This document shows, piece by piece, positions 1 to 8,476 of a DNA stretch of 64,000 bases. The stretch is from contig VGZA01000022.1 of assembly GCA_016872775.1 (NCBI GenBank), positions 1 to 64,000 of the forward strand, written 5' to 3'. The DNA comes from Planctomycetota bacterium (GTDB lineage Bacteria; Planctomycetota; Planctomycetia; Pirellulales; Pirellulaceae). Made by a program: the position numbers and the translations under genes. Every line of letters begins with the position of its first letter. The first letter of the stretch is position 1. Below the pieces are notes generated by a model. That model was not told where the DNA came from. It saw only the letters and a program-made list of their open reading frames with translations, and did not search any database.

Positions 1-146
1 CAAAGAATCACCACGCATCCCCTTCGCTTCAGCAGGTTGCGGTGCGCCCGCAGGTTCTGGACAAAGCGCTCGTTGCCTTCCTTGAGAAATTGCACCGCCA
101 TGGCTGGGGTAGTCGTTGCCTGGGTTTCAGAAGTGTGTGTTTTCAT
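1..146 (-). CDS. Beta-carbonic anhydrase, N-terminal fragment (cut by window edge)
   Basis: The minus-strand frame opens at ATG 146 and reads 48 codons to the window edge. It contains TPAMAVQFLKEGNERFVQ and RNLL, the N-terminal helix signature of bacterial beta-class carbonic anhydrases (zinc enzymes converting CO2 and bicarbonate). None of the zinc ligands (C-x-D-x-R, H-x2-C) are inside the window. After RNLL the reading becomes KRRGCVVIL, which does not resemble the expected family continuation (QQVNET-like), so a frameshift or junction near position 35 is possible. The family call rests on about 35 residues. Confidence 0.5.
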   Translation of the reverse strand, partial: MKTHTSETQATTTPAMAVQFLKEGNERFVQNLRAHRNLLKRRGCVVIL

Positions 147-539
147 GGTTCTTAAAAGGGGTTAGGTTGTGGCCGTTTGTTTCCCAAAAAACAAGAGAAG
201 GCGCCTTCGCTAGGAGGGCAATCCATTTGAGGTTCCACCAGCAACCAAACGCCGACATCGGGTCAGCGCGCTTTGCACAATCGACTGTTGCCCGCTGAGG
301 ACGCACTGAACCGATCGTTCAAGGGTCACACTCACAACACGACAGCGCAATAATCGCCGTGGAGATTAACAGCGTATGCGAATACCCGCTCCAGGCAGGA
401 ACTGGGCAAAGGCAGAGCGAGCAGGGGTAGAGCGATTAAGAGCATGCGTCGTGCCCGCTCTCCTGAGCAATGCTGAGCAATCCACCGTGGCGGCATCACC
501 GGCCGGCGAAGTCTGACCAGCTCGACGTCATTCGGGCTT
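147..539. other. Non-coding stretch of 393 bp
   Basis: It lies between the upstream side of the carbonic anhydrase start and the 3' end of the kinase remnant. I see no coding signature. A 12-nt perfect palindrome, GAAGGCGCCTTC, sits at 197-208, and a short direct repeat, TGAGCAAT, occurs twice around 463-480. No promoter or terminator could be assigned. Confidence 0.5.
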
Positions 540-1994
540 TTAAAGTTCCTCGACGAGCAGATCGGAGAACCAGGCTGCGCCGCCGACCACGAACAATTGA
601 AACTCCGGACGATGGGTTTCCTCCGAATACGGCAACACCGCTAGTTCGGCTTCATCCCAGAACACACACCAGGCATCGAGTTGGCGTTCGATCTGCAACA
701 GATGGAACTTCTCGCGCAGGTCGGATATCGCTCTTTCGCCCGCAGTCTTCCAGCCGCCGCTTGCATCGGCGACGCCGGCGGCGACGGAATTCGGTTCGAT
801 CCTGATCGCCGGGTACCGATCGTCGTTTCGGGAGAGTCCAAAGCGGACATCGACGCGCTGTGCCGCTGGAAGTCGGACTTGCAGCGTCAGCCGATAGTAC
901 TGCGGCGGTTGGCGCTGGCCCTCGCGAACGCTTGGGAACTCGAACGGCAACAACCCATTCTCACCGATCAATATCGCGCCGCCTTCGTCGTCTTTACCCT
1001 GCTTCCAGAATCCACTAAGACCGCGACGCAATCCGACCGATCGCCCGTCGAACAGCGGCTGCTCCCAACCAGTCGCGACCAGGGCCCTGTCGCGGGCCGG
1101 TGGCGCGTCCGGGAGGGCAAGCAACAGGCAATATCCAACATAAGCCAGGGGCAAGGCAACACCCAGGATGATGGCCGCCATCGCGAGCGCGCGGGAACGG
1201 AACCGCGAACGCGATGGCGATGGCGTTGGAGACTCGGCACCATCGGCGGATTGTGACGAATCGACGCCACTTGCCGGCGAGGGCAGTGCGGCGATACCGC
1301 CTGCTCTCGGCGCACGTACTTGCATCTCGGTCGTCGTCGTTTGGCTGCTCGTCAATACATCGATTGCCTCGATCAATTCCTGATAGTTGCCGGGGCGCCG
1401 GCCGGGGTCGCGCGCCATCATCCAGCCCAATAGGTCCCTGCTGGCCGGCGAGAGTTCCGCCGGTGCGTCGACGGCCGGGATCCCCTGCCCTTCGAGTTTC
1501 GCCGCGATGATCTGCGGTAACGACTTATTCGAGAACGGCGGCTTGCCGGTCAACATCTGAAACGCGGTGGCCCCCAGAGCATACATGTCGGTGCGGTAGT
1601 CGAGCGGTCGGTCTTCGAGCTGCTCCGGCGCGAGATAATTCGGACTGCCGACAACTGTTCCATCGGTCGTTAATCGCGTTTCTTGATCGGAGGCATGCGC
1701 AAGGTACGCAAGCCCGAAGTCGGCGATCTTGACCATCGGCAGTCCGGCCGGAATCGGGTAGCCAGCGGGAGCGGTGACAAGCAGCAGGTTCGACGGCTTG
1801 ATGTCGCGATGGACGATTGCCATTTCGGCGGCATGCGCTAGTCAGGCCGCGGCCTGACGGATCAGGCCCCACGCCGCCCTCTCGTCCAGTTTGCCACGTT
1901 TGCGGACAAAGTTCTCGGCATCCTCTCCCTCCAACCACTCCATCGCGAAGTACAATCGGCCCGCATGCCGCCCGAAATCGTAAGCGGCCTCGAT
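540..1994 (-). pseudogene. Serine/threonine protein kinase remnant (N-lobe lost, internal stop)
   Basis: The kinase reads from about 1994 with EAAYDFG, then RLYFAMEWLEGED, then an in-frame TGA at 1842-1844 between RQAAA and LAHAAE. After it come HRDIKPSNL (catalytic loop), DFGLAYL (magnesium loop), SPNYLAPEQL (activation/P+1 segment) and DMYALGATAFQMLTGKPPF. A transmembrane helix (about residues 215-235 counted from ATG 1823) and a roughly 190-residue extracytoplasmic domain follow. This is the Hanks-type membrane kinase layout common in planctomycetes. The glycine-rich loop and the ATP-binding lysine of the N-lobe are missing because the upstream sequence is a redoxin gene. ATG 1823 could start a 427-residue truncated product, but it would lack ATP binding. 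Sequencing error or misassembly is an alternative explanation. Confidence 0.8.
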
Positions 1995-2400
1995 AGTCGT
2001 TCAAAGAAACCCGTTTACCGGAGAGGTCGGTAAAGGCAAGTTCGGCCAACTCCTGGTCGAGCGGCGCGTTGCTGGTCACGTCGTCTTGAAATTGAATGTT
2101 GCGAAAATTCCCGGCGCCGTAGTCATTTTCGATCGGTTCGATCGGGCCTGTCCGTCCCGTCGGTCGCTCGACCTTCTGATCTTTGGCACCGCACCCGGAC
2201 AGCGTACTGAGGATCAGTACCAGGCACGGCCACGGAGTACGGAATCGATACCGAGAAAGTCGCTTTGGTATCGATCGTTTTTTCGATTCGCAGTTTGAGA
2301 CTGCCGTATCGGCGGCAAGTCGGACCGGCACGGCTACCAGGCCCCGTGGCCGCCTGATTCTAACAGTCGAGGCCGCGGAACGCCAACACGTTGATCCCAC
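1990..2400 (-). pseudogene. Redoxin-domain lipoprotein, truncated after the first fold element
   Basis: The frame contains a signal peptide ending in a lipobox (LILSTLSGC), a charged linker, then ELAFTDLSGKRVSLNDYRG. The last part is the opening strand of AhpC/TSA-type redoxins, in which a peroxidatic or CxxC motif would normally follow. Here the frame departs into sequence that is the neighbouring kinase in another frame, so no thioredoxin active site remains. The real start is unclear: 2400 is the furthest in-frame start and a GTG lies near 2331, neither with a convincing ribosome-binding site. It probably once encoded a membrane-anchored thiol-disulfide or peroxidase protein. Confidence 0.6.
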
Positions 2401-2416
2401 CGTCTCGCGTGCGGCA

Positions 2417-3040
2417 TCAAGTGTCGTTGGACGGTTGGTCGAGACGCAATTGCTTGCGGTACTTGCGCCAAATCAGGTAATAGATCCCGCCGAGCGCTCC
2501 CAGGATAAGAACCAGGGCCGTGAAAGCCAGCTGGGAATCCCGGAGCAGCGGTCCCAACGAATGGCCGAAATAGCAACTCAGCCAGAAAAACGTACCTACG
2601 ACGATCGAGGCACAAATGGCATCCACCAGCAGAAAGGTCACGAACTTCATCCGCATCACACCGGCGGCCATATAGACCGGGGCCCGTACTCCGACCATGA
2701 AACGGGCCAGCAGGAAGACCTTCAACCCTTGCCGCTCGATCAGCGCCTCCATCTGCTTCTCGCGGTCGCCGTGCAGCAAGCGGGCGAACAGCGGATGGCG
2801 GCGCAGGAATGCGCTGCCGAGATAACGGCCGATCGCGTACATCAGGCTGTCGCCGAGCAGCGCGCCGACGAGGCAGGAGAAGAATGCCAGCGTGGGGTTA
2901 AGTTGTCCGACCGACGGGGAACTCAGAACTCCGGCGGCGACGATCGGAATTTCCTCGGGGATCGGCAGCCCGACGCCGGTCAGTGTGATAATCAGAATGA
3001 TCGCAAGGTACGAACCATGCGAGAGGATATACTGTTCCAT
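2417..3040 (-). CDS. DedA family membrane protein (VTT/SNARE-associated domain)
   Basis: An integral inner-membrane protein of the DedA superfamily, whose members are linked to polyprenyl-phosphate or phospholipid scrambling. The sequence shows GLPIPEEIP (PxPxE motif), GDSLMYAIGR (the G-D-x3-Y-x2-GR signature) and ARFMVGVRAPVYMAAG (the re-entrant R...G...AG loop), with several hydrophobic segments and a basic C-terminus. ATG 3040 gives 207 residues and begins where DedA homology normally starts. A GTG at 3091 would add 17 residues and neither start has a clear ribosome-binding site. It is transcribed in the same direction as the downstream redoxin remnant. The exact substrate cannot be inferred. 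Confidence 0.88.
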   Translation of the reverse strand: MEQYILSHGSYLAIILIITLTGVGLPIPEEIPIVAAGVLSSPSVGQLNPTLAFFSCLVGALLGDSLMYAIGRYLGSAFLRRHPLFARLLHGDREKQMEALIERQGLKVFLLARFMVGVRAPVYMAAGVMRMKFVTFLLVDAICASIVVGTFFWLSCYFGHSLGPLLRDSQLAFTALVLILGALGGIYYLIWRKYRKQLRLDQPSNDT

Positions 3041-3209
3041 CGAAACCAGCTTCGCAACTTCCTCTGGATCCGGTTCCGGCAGCGACGCCACCGCATTGGA
3101 ATTGTAATACCGGCCTTATGAAAAGCGAATCCGTAGTCCGCCGGTTATGACGGTTATGACGGCGACAAGCGATCGCACGAAGTCCGTCACCGCCCCACAA
3201 ACCTGCCTG

Positions 3210-4124
3210 TCATCGGGCAGGAGTTTTCTGGGCCGCTTCCAGCATGCGATCGAACAGCCTGCGCTGCTCGCTCAGCGCCTGCACGCGATCCGCTGGTTTG
3301 CTGGCTGCCTCCATTAACAGCCAGCCAGCGTAGTTGACTTTGACCAGCAGTTCGAAGAGTCGAGCGAATGGGTACTTCGGGTCTTCCAACTCATGGATGT
3401 GACAGGTCTCGCCGAACCGGCGGGCGACAAGATTAAAATTGTGGTCCAACCCCTCGCCGTTCAGATCGGCCTGATTCGAATTCCAGCATACCCCGACGTT
3501 TTCATGCTGCGCGATATCGACGATTGCCTTGATCGTGGGAAGTTCCTGGCACTGGCCATGCACTTCCAGGCGGATCTGCTGGCCGAAACCGCTGGCGTAT
3601 TCACCCAGTTCGTTCAGCGCCTTACCGATCTGCTCGATCGTCTTTTCGCGCGGGACGTTGGGATGAAAAGTATCCGGCTTGACTTTGACGCCACTGCCGC
3701 CGATGTCGTGGCTCAATCGCACGAAATCTTTGGTGTCTTCGATCGCCTTGCGTACGACCTTGGGATCCGGATTGTCGTAGCGTTCGTTACTGCCGATGCC
3801 GACGCAGACGATGCCTGTGTCGGCAAAACGCGTGCGAACTTCCTGGCGTTGTGCCTCCGTCAAAACGGGTTCGACGCCATGCGCATGGGTCGTGCGGAGT
3901 TCGACACCCAACGCGCCGCTTTTCTTGCAGTTCGCCAGCAAGGTTGGCAGGTCCCAGTCGGCGCCCCACATGTAGGTAACCAACCCGAAACGCATGCTCC
4001 CCCCGGGCAGATCGGAATCGGGCTGTCGCGCGAGCAATGTTGTCGTATCAACGGCCCGCAGGGCCATGCACGCGCCACCACCGGCGGCTAGACTACGCAC
4101 GAATCCTCGACGGGTGATTCTCAT
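3210..4124 (-). CDS. Tat-exported sugar phosphate isomerase/epimerase-like TIM barrel
   Basis: 304 residues of the xylose-isomerase-like (AP endonuclease 2) barrel family. The N-terminus MRITRRGFVRSLAAGGGAC is a twin-arginine signal, so the protein is probably exported folded. Visible barrel motifs include VELRTTHAHG, IRLEVHGQ, VCWNSNQAD and CHIHELEDP, which supply the usual acidic and histidine metal ligands. ATG 4124 is chosen because it begins the Tat signal and follows GAGGAG at a good distance; sequence upstream in the same frame crosses the cobalamin riboswitch region and is not coding. The substrate is unknown; planctomycete paralogues are numerous and usually annotated only as isomerase/epimerase. 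Confidence 0.85.
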   Translation of the reverse strand: MRITRRGFVRSLAAGGGACMALRAVDTTTLLARQPDSDLPGGSMRFGLVTYMWGADWDLPTLLANCKKSGALGVELRTTHAHGVEPVLTEAQRQEVRTRFADTGIVCVGIGSNERYDNPDPKVVRKAIEDTKDFVRLSHDIGGSGVKVKPDTFHPNVPREKTIEQIGKALNELGEYASGFGQQIRLEVHGQCQELPTIKAIVDIAQHENVGVCWNSNQADLNGEGLDHNFNLVARRFGETCHIHELEDPKYPFARLFELLVKVNYAGWLLMEAASKPADRVQALSEQRRLFDRMLEAAQKTPAR

Positions 4125-4286
4125 GCGGGGGTTCTCCTCGGAAAAAGTGACCGACGTTCGGCGACTGCCGCCCCAGTATTCCGCATCCCACGCCCTTGCG
4201 AAAGAGGGGAAGCGGGGGAAACTGGCGAGGGCACGCGGGCGATTCCATGCCTCTAAGTTACCCTGTTCTGAAAATTCAATACATTC

Positions 4287-4292
4287 GATAAT
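4287..4292 (+). promoter_or_regulatory. Candidate -10 element (GATAAT) for the cobalamin riboswitch transcript
   Basis: GATAAT matches the sigma-70 -10 consensus at five of six positions and would start transcription near 4299, just before the riboswitch fold. The -35 region 17 nt upstream (TGTTCT) is poor, so this is a weak prediction resting mainly on position. Confidence 0.3.
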
Positions 4293-4324
4293 CTTGAAGT
4301 AGATCCAAAGAACTGCTGCCGGTG

Positions 4325-4495
4325 GTGTTGTGCGATCGCAATACCTCCAGGGAAGTGGAGTGCAATTCTCCCGCCGCCCCGCGACTGTAATGGGTAACGA
4401 ACGCCAGCGATCCACTGGTCGATACGCATCGACTGGGAAGGTTGGCCCGTAGGATGACCCGAAGCCAGGAATCTGACCGGCAGTCCGAAACAGCA
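4325..4495 (+). promoter_or_regulatory. Cobalamin (B12) riboswitch
   Basis: The aptamer core is readable: GGGAAGTGGAGTGCAATTCT around 4350, then the diagnostic GCCCCGCGACTGTAATGGG box (the CCCGC-n-ACTGTA 'B12 box' region), then CGAAGCCAGGAATCTGACCG near 4460-4479, matching the conserved GAAGxCAGGAxACCTGxC half. It ends about 30 nt before the ATG of the TonB receptor gene. The intervening segment contains the ribosome-binding site GGGAAGGA. Known members repress B12 uptake or synthesis genes when cobalamin binds. Whether control here is translational or by termination is not decided; I see no Rho-independent terminator between aptamer and start codon, which favours ribosome-binding-site sequestration. 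Confidence 0.93.
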
Positions 4496-4524
4496 AGACT
4501 CCTCGTGGGAAGGAAACCTGTTGG

Positions 4525-6537
4525 ATGCGTTGGTTTGGTTACTGCGCACAGGCGTGGATTGCGGTTGTTCTCTGCGGGATCGTGCCTTTCAGCGCGACCC
4601 ACGCGCAGGAAGAACCGGTTCCGGCCATGGTCACGGTCCATCTGCAGGATGAGAGTCCTCCTGAGCTACCGGAAACGGTCGTGGTCGGCCGCCCGGGCAA
4701 TTTCCCGGGCTCGCCGCTGGGCGAGGACGAAATCCTGTCCGCGAATCGGACACCCACCTCGATCAGCGATACGGGCAGTTCGTACACGGTGATCACGCGG
4801 GAGGCGATCGACCGGCGCCAGCAACCGATGGTCGCCGACGTGCTGCGCGGAACTTTGGGCGTCGACGTGACGCGGCAAGGCGGCCTCGACGTTGTTCGGC
4901 AAGGCGGAGCGGGATCGAATACGTCGGTGTTTCTGCGAGGAGCAAATTCGCAGCACACCAAGGTTCTCCTTGATGGAATTCCGATCAACGACCCCAGCAA
5001 CCCCACGCGCGGCTTCGATTTTTCCTCCTTGAGCGTCGACAACATCGAGCGAATCGAAATCCTCCGCGGACCGCAGAGTGTCCTTTACGGTTCCGACCCG
5101 ATCGGCGGCGTGATCAACATTGTCACGCTGCGGGGCGATGGCCCCACCCGGATCCGCGCCGGTGCCATGGGTGGCAGTTTCGGAACAAGCCAGGAGTATT
5201 TCAGCGCCAGCGGTGGAAATGAACGAACGTACTTTTCGCTGTCGGGATCGTACTTCAATACCAACGGTATCTCGCAAGGCAATGTCGCTCGGGGAAATTC
5301 CGAGCGGGACGGCTTTCGCAACGGTACGATCGGCGGGCGCGTTGGCTGGAACCCATCGGAATCCTGGAATGTCGATTACGTCTTCCGCTACAACGATGCA
5401 CGCCTGGAGATCGACGATTTCAATTTTGGTCCGGGTGCGCCGGTCATCGACAACCTGACTCGCGCGAATCTCTCCCACTCTTTTCTGAATCGCATTCAAA
5501 TCCAGAACTCGGCATGGGACGACCTGGTTCGACACAAGGTCGGTTTCAGCCTGACCGATTATGACCGCCGCGACACCGACCCCGGATTCCCGGGCGTGCC
5601 CGCCCAGTTCCTGGGACAGACGCGCGAGGTTGACTACCAGTTCAATATCCAGATCAGCGCGGAAAACGAATTCACCGCTGGAGCCAGTTACCTGCAAGAG
5701 GAAGGACATACGCTGCGGGACGCGCTGACGCTGGACCGGGCGTCGCAGAACGATGCCGCCGTCTATCTGCAGGACCGCATGACATTCTTTGAGCGCTGGA
5801 CCCATACCATCGGTGCGCGATGGGACGATTACAACCGGGCCGGTCCCGCGCAAACATACCGCTATACATCGTTGCTCAAGCTTTTCGACGAGCAGACCTC
5901 GCTGCACGGATCGATCGGGACCGGATTCCGTGCCCCGGCGCTGGCGGAATTGCTGTTCCAATTCGGTAATCCGGCGTTGCGTCCGGAAACGAGCAAGGGT
6001 TGGGATGTGGGGATCGAACGGCGCTGGCTGGACGATCTGATCGTGACCGATCTGACTTTTTTCCGTAACGATTTCCAAAACCTGATCGTGTTCGATCTCA
6101 ACAGTTTTACGTTGCAGAATGTTGGCCAGGCGCGCGCCTCCGGCGTGGAATTCAGTTCGGCGCTACGGCTGACCGACTCCACGTCCCTTACCGGCAACTA
6201 TACCTTCACCGACACCGTCAATCTGGATAGTGGAACGGCGTTGTTGCGCCGGCCGCGCGACAAGGCCGGCATCGGGCTTGACCATCGGTTCAACGAGCAG
6301 CGCACCACACTGGGCCTGTACGCCATCCTTGTCGGACCAAGGTTCGACACCAGCGCCGCGGGTAACGTTTCGCTACCCCGCTACACCTTGTTGAACTTGA
6401 CCGGCCGGCACCAATGGAGAGAACATTGCGAACTCTTTGCGCGACTCGACAATGTGCTCAACAGCCATTACGAAGAGGTGCTGGGCTTCGGCACGCCGGG
6501 CTTCTCCGCGTTCGGCGGCGTCAACTTGTTCTGGTAG
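4525..6537 (+). CDS. btuB: TonB-dependent outer-membrane receptor, BtuB-like (cobalamin uptake)
   Basis: 670 residues with a signal peptide ending near ATHA-QEE, a TonB box (ETVVVG, residues 50-55), a plug domain with SVFLRGANSQHTKVLLDGIP and ILRGPQSVLYGSDPIGGVIN, and a 22-strand-type beta-barrel. It ends in the aromatic tail GGVNLFW expected for outer-membrane assembly. Cobalamin is inferred from the riboswitch immediately upstream combined with the BtuB/Cir-like plug motifs; sequence alone would only say siderophore/B12-type receptor. ATG 4525 follows GGGAAGGA. No BtuCDF or B12 synthesis genes are in the window, so the rest of the uptake route is elsewhere. Presence of such a receptor implies an outer membrane. 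Confidence 0.9.
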   Translation: MRWFGYCAQAWIAVVLCGIVPFSATHAQEEPVPAMVTVHLQDESPPELPETVVVGRPGNFPGSPLGEDEILSANRTPTSISDTGSSYTVITREAIDRRQQPMVADVLRGTLGVDVTRQGGLDVVRQGGAGSNTSVFLRGANSQHTKVLLDGIPINDPSNPTRGFDFSSLSVDNIERIEILRGPQSVLYGSDPIGGVINIVTLRGDGPTRIRAGAMGGSFGTSQEYFSASGGNERTYFSLSGSYFNTNGISQGNVARGNSERDGFRNGTIGGRVGWNPSESWNVDYVFRYNDARLEIDDFNFGPGAPVIDNLTRANLSHSFLNRIQIQNSAWDDLVRHKVGFSLTDYDRRDTDPGFPGVPAQFLGQTREVDYQFNIQISAENEFTAGASYLQEEGHTLRDALTLDRASQNDAAVYLQDRMTFFERWTHTIGARWDDYNRAGPAQTYRYTSLLKLFDEQTSLHGSIGTGFRAPALAELLFQFGNPALRPETSKGWDVGIERRWLDDLIVTDLTFFRNDFQNLIVFDLNSFTLQNVGQARASGVEFSSALRLTDSTSLTGNYTFTDTVNLDSGTALLRRPRDKAGIGLDHRFNEQRTTLGLYAILVGPRFDTSAAGNVSLPRYTLLNLTGRHQWREHCELFARLDNVLNSHYEEVLGFGTPGFSAFGGVNLFW

Positions 6538-6583
6538 GTCCTGACGCACGAGCATCTCCCGCGACGGTGCCGGAGTGCGCCGC

Positions 6584-8389
6584 TCACAAGCGAGGCGCCT
6601 TCGGCTTGATCGGCGATGCAAAACTAAGGACCCCTTTGACCTTGACCTTGCGCTGGTACACTCGATCGCCGCAGGTCGCGATCAGTCGGTCCATCTCGGG
6701 GCCGCCAAAACAGAGATTCGACACGCGTCCGTTGGGCGTGGGGAGAATGCAGTTCACGCGTCCCGCCTGGTCACAAACCTGGATTCCCATCCGCGTGGCA
6801 ACGTACAGTCGTCCATCCGCATCGGTTCTCATTCCGTCGGCGCCGCTGTCGTCCGCCGTATCGGGAACATGCAGGTGAAAATACCGCTGCTTGTGAGCGA
6901 GGCTGCCGTCGGGTTGGATCTGATAGCTGTAAACCCAATGGCTGCGGCTGTCGGCGACGTATAACAGCGATTGATCGGGGGACAGCGTAATTCCATTCGC
7001 AAATCTCAGGCCGGAGTCGACAACGGCCTTTTCACCGTTCGCCCGAATCAACCAGACGCGGCTGGGATCGGTGCCGTTGGACGGCGGATTGGTCACATAG
7101 ATACTGCCATCATGGCGAACGGTCAGGTCGTTGCCACGAAAACCGTCCGCGAGCGTGGCAACAACGGTTGGAGACTCGTACGCCAGAATCTGTTCGCTGC
7201 CCGACGCAACCGCGATCAGACGATTGCCTGCCGCGAAAGCTTGCCCATTTCCACGGCGGGAGTCGCTCAGGTACAGTTCCACGCGGCCGTCCAGGCCGAT
7301 GCGATAGGTCTTGCTTTCGGGTACATCATTAAAAAAGACTTCTCCGCGCTCGTTCGCGGCCGGGCCTTCGGTGAACTTGTATCCTTCCCCGACCAACGTC
7401 CAGCCCTCGCCGGGAATAAGGATCTCCTGCAATTGCGGCGCCCCTGATCCGGCCTTGATCGGCGTCGGCCAATCCTTCCAGAGCCACCTCATAGCGTCGG
7501 GAAAAACTCGCGTCGCCTGTTCGACATTATGTCCTCCCTCGCCCCAGACATGGCTGACTTCGTATCCGGCGAAGACCAGCGAGCGTTCCATTTCCTGGTT
7601 GGCCATCCACCAGTCCCCGCCGTAGATATTGAGGTCGGCACTGCCGTCCTCCAGGAAGATTCGGATCGGCTTCGGTTCGTACTTCCGCAACAGGGTCGGA
7701 TAGTTGTTACCGCCGCGCAGGCCGACGTAGGTACCGATCGAGCTGAACACCCGCTGGAACGCATCGGGACGTTCCCATGCGGCGGTGAAGGCGCAGATCG
7801 CACCACTGCTCGCGCCCCCGATACAACGATCGTTGCCCGATTGCGACAGGCGCAGCGGCCTCCCGTCGCTGCTCACCTTCGTTTCCACCTCGGGAAGCAG
7901 CTCCTCCAGCAGGAATCGAACGTAACTGTCACCCAGGCCGTCGTACTCGTAGCTGCGGTTAAATCGGTCGAGCGCATTGTCGTCGAGCGTCTTGACGCGC
8001 CCATGCATCACAAACACGCCGATCACGACCGGCATCTCCCCGGCGGCGATCAGCCGATCAAAAACCTCCGGCGCCTTGTATTGAATACCGTCCTGGTTGA
8101 CATAGACACAGGCCGGCTTCGACGGGTCGTACTGCTTCGGCACGTAAACCCAATAGTCGCGTACGGTGCCGGGAAATATTTTGCTCGCCTCGAAGGTGTA
8201 CTTCGTAATCTCGCCCTGCGGTACCTCGGCTGACAGGGTGGCCGATGTTAAATACACACCGATGGCCAACGCGGCAACGAACCAGATCGCCAGCGTATCG
8301 CGCGAAAGGCGGATGGTAATCCCACGCGAAGCCCGGACAACAAACTGCAGTTGGGCTCTCCGTCGAAATCCGGCAGCAATATCCCGCAT
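6584..8389 (-). CDS. Secreted esterase fused to SMP-30/gluconolactonase propeller
   Basis: 601 residues. After an N-terminal hydrophobic segment (about 34-52) comes an alpha/beta-hydrolase domain of the enterochelin-esterase type: GASSG nucleophile elbow (Ser194), acidic turn EDGSADLN, and catalytic histidine in WGEGGHNVEQ. From about residue 325 the chain is an SMP-30/gluconolactonase six-bladed propeller (EGPAANERGEVFFNDVPES, FANGITLSPDQSLLYVADS, GADGMRTDADGRLYVA). The two activities suggest sequential hydrolysis of an ester and a lactone or sugar ester in the periplasm, which is inference. ATG 8389 is chosen; a TTG nine bases upstream is possible. It converges on the receptor gene with a 46-bp gap. 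Such two-domain proteins occur in other planctomycetes. Confidence 0.85.
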   Translation of the reverse strand: MRDIAAGFRRRAQLQFVVRASRGITIRLSRDTLAIWFVAALAIGVYLTSATLSAEVPQGEITKYTFEASKIFPGTVRDYWVYVPKQYDPSKPACVYVNQDGIQYKAPEVFDRLIAAGEMPVVIGVFVMHGRVKTLDDNALDRFNRSYEYDGLGDSYVRFLLEELLPEVETKVSSDGRPLRLSQSGNDRCIGGASSGAICAFTAAWERPDAFQRVFSSIGTYVGLRGGNNYPTLLRKYEPKPIRIFLEDGSADLNIYGGDWWMANQEMERSLVFAGYEVSHVWGEGGHNVEQATRVFPDAMRWLWKDWPTPIKAGSGAPQLQEILIPGEGWTLVGEGYKFTEGPAANERGEVFFNDVPESKTYRIGLDGRVELYLSDSRRGNGQAFAAGNRLIAVASGSEQILAYESPTVVATLADGFRGNDLTVRHDGSIYVTNPPSNGTDPSRVWLIRANGEKAVVDSGLRFANGITLSPDQSLLYVADSRSHWVYSYQIQPDGSLAHKQRYFHLHVPDTADDSGADGMRTDADGRLYVATRMGIQVCDQAGRVNCILPTPNGRVSNLCFGGPEMDRLIATCGDRVYQRKVKVKGVLSFASPIKPKAPRL

Positions 8390-8476
8390 GCTTGACAACT
8401 CCCGAGAAAGGTGGCAAACGGATTGAGGCCCACAGAATAACGCCGCGACCAGGGCATTTCCACCGGGTTGGTTGCC

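Noticed and set aside
4666-6078. Minus-strand frame of 470 codons inside the TonB receptor gene
   Set aside because: The plus strand carries signal peptide, TonB box, plug and barrel motifs; the minus frame has none.
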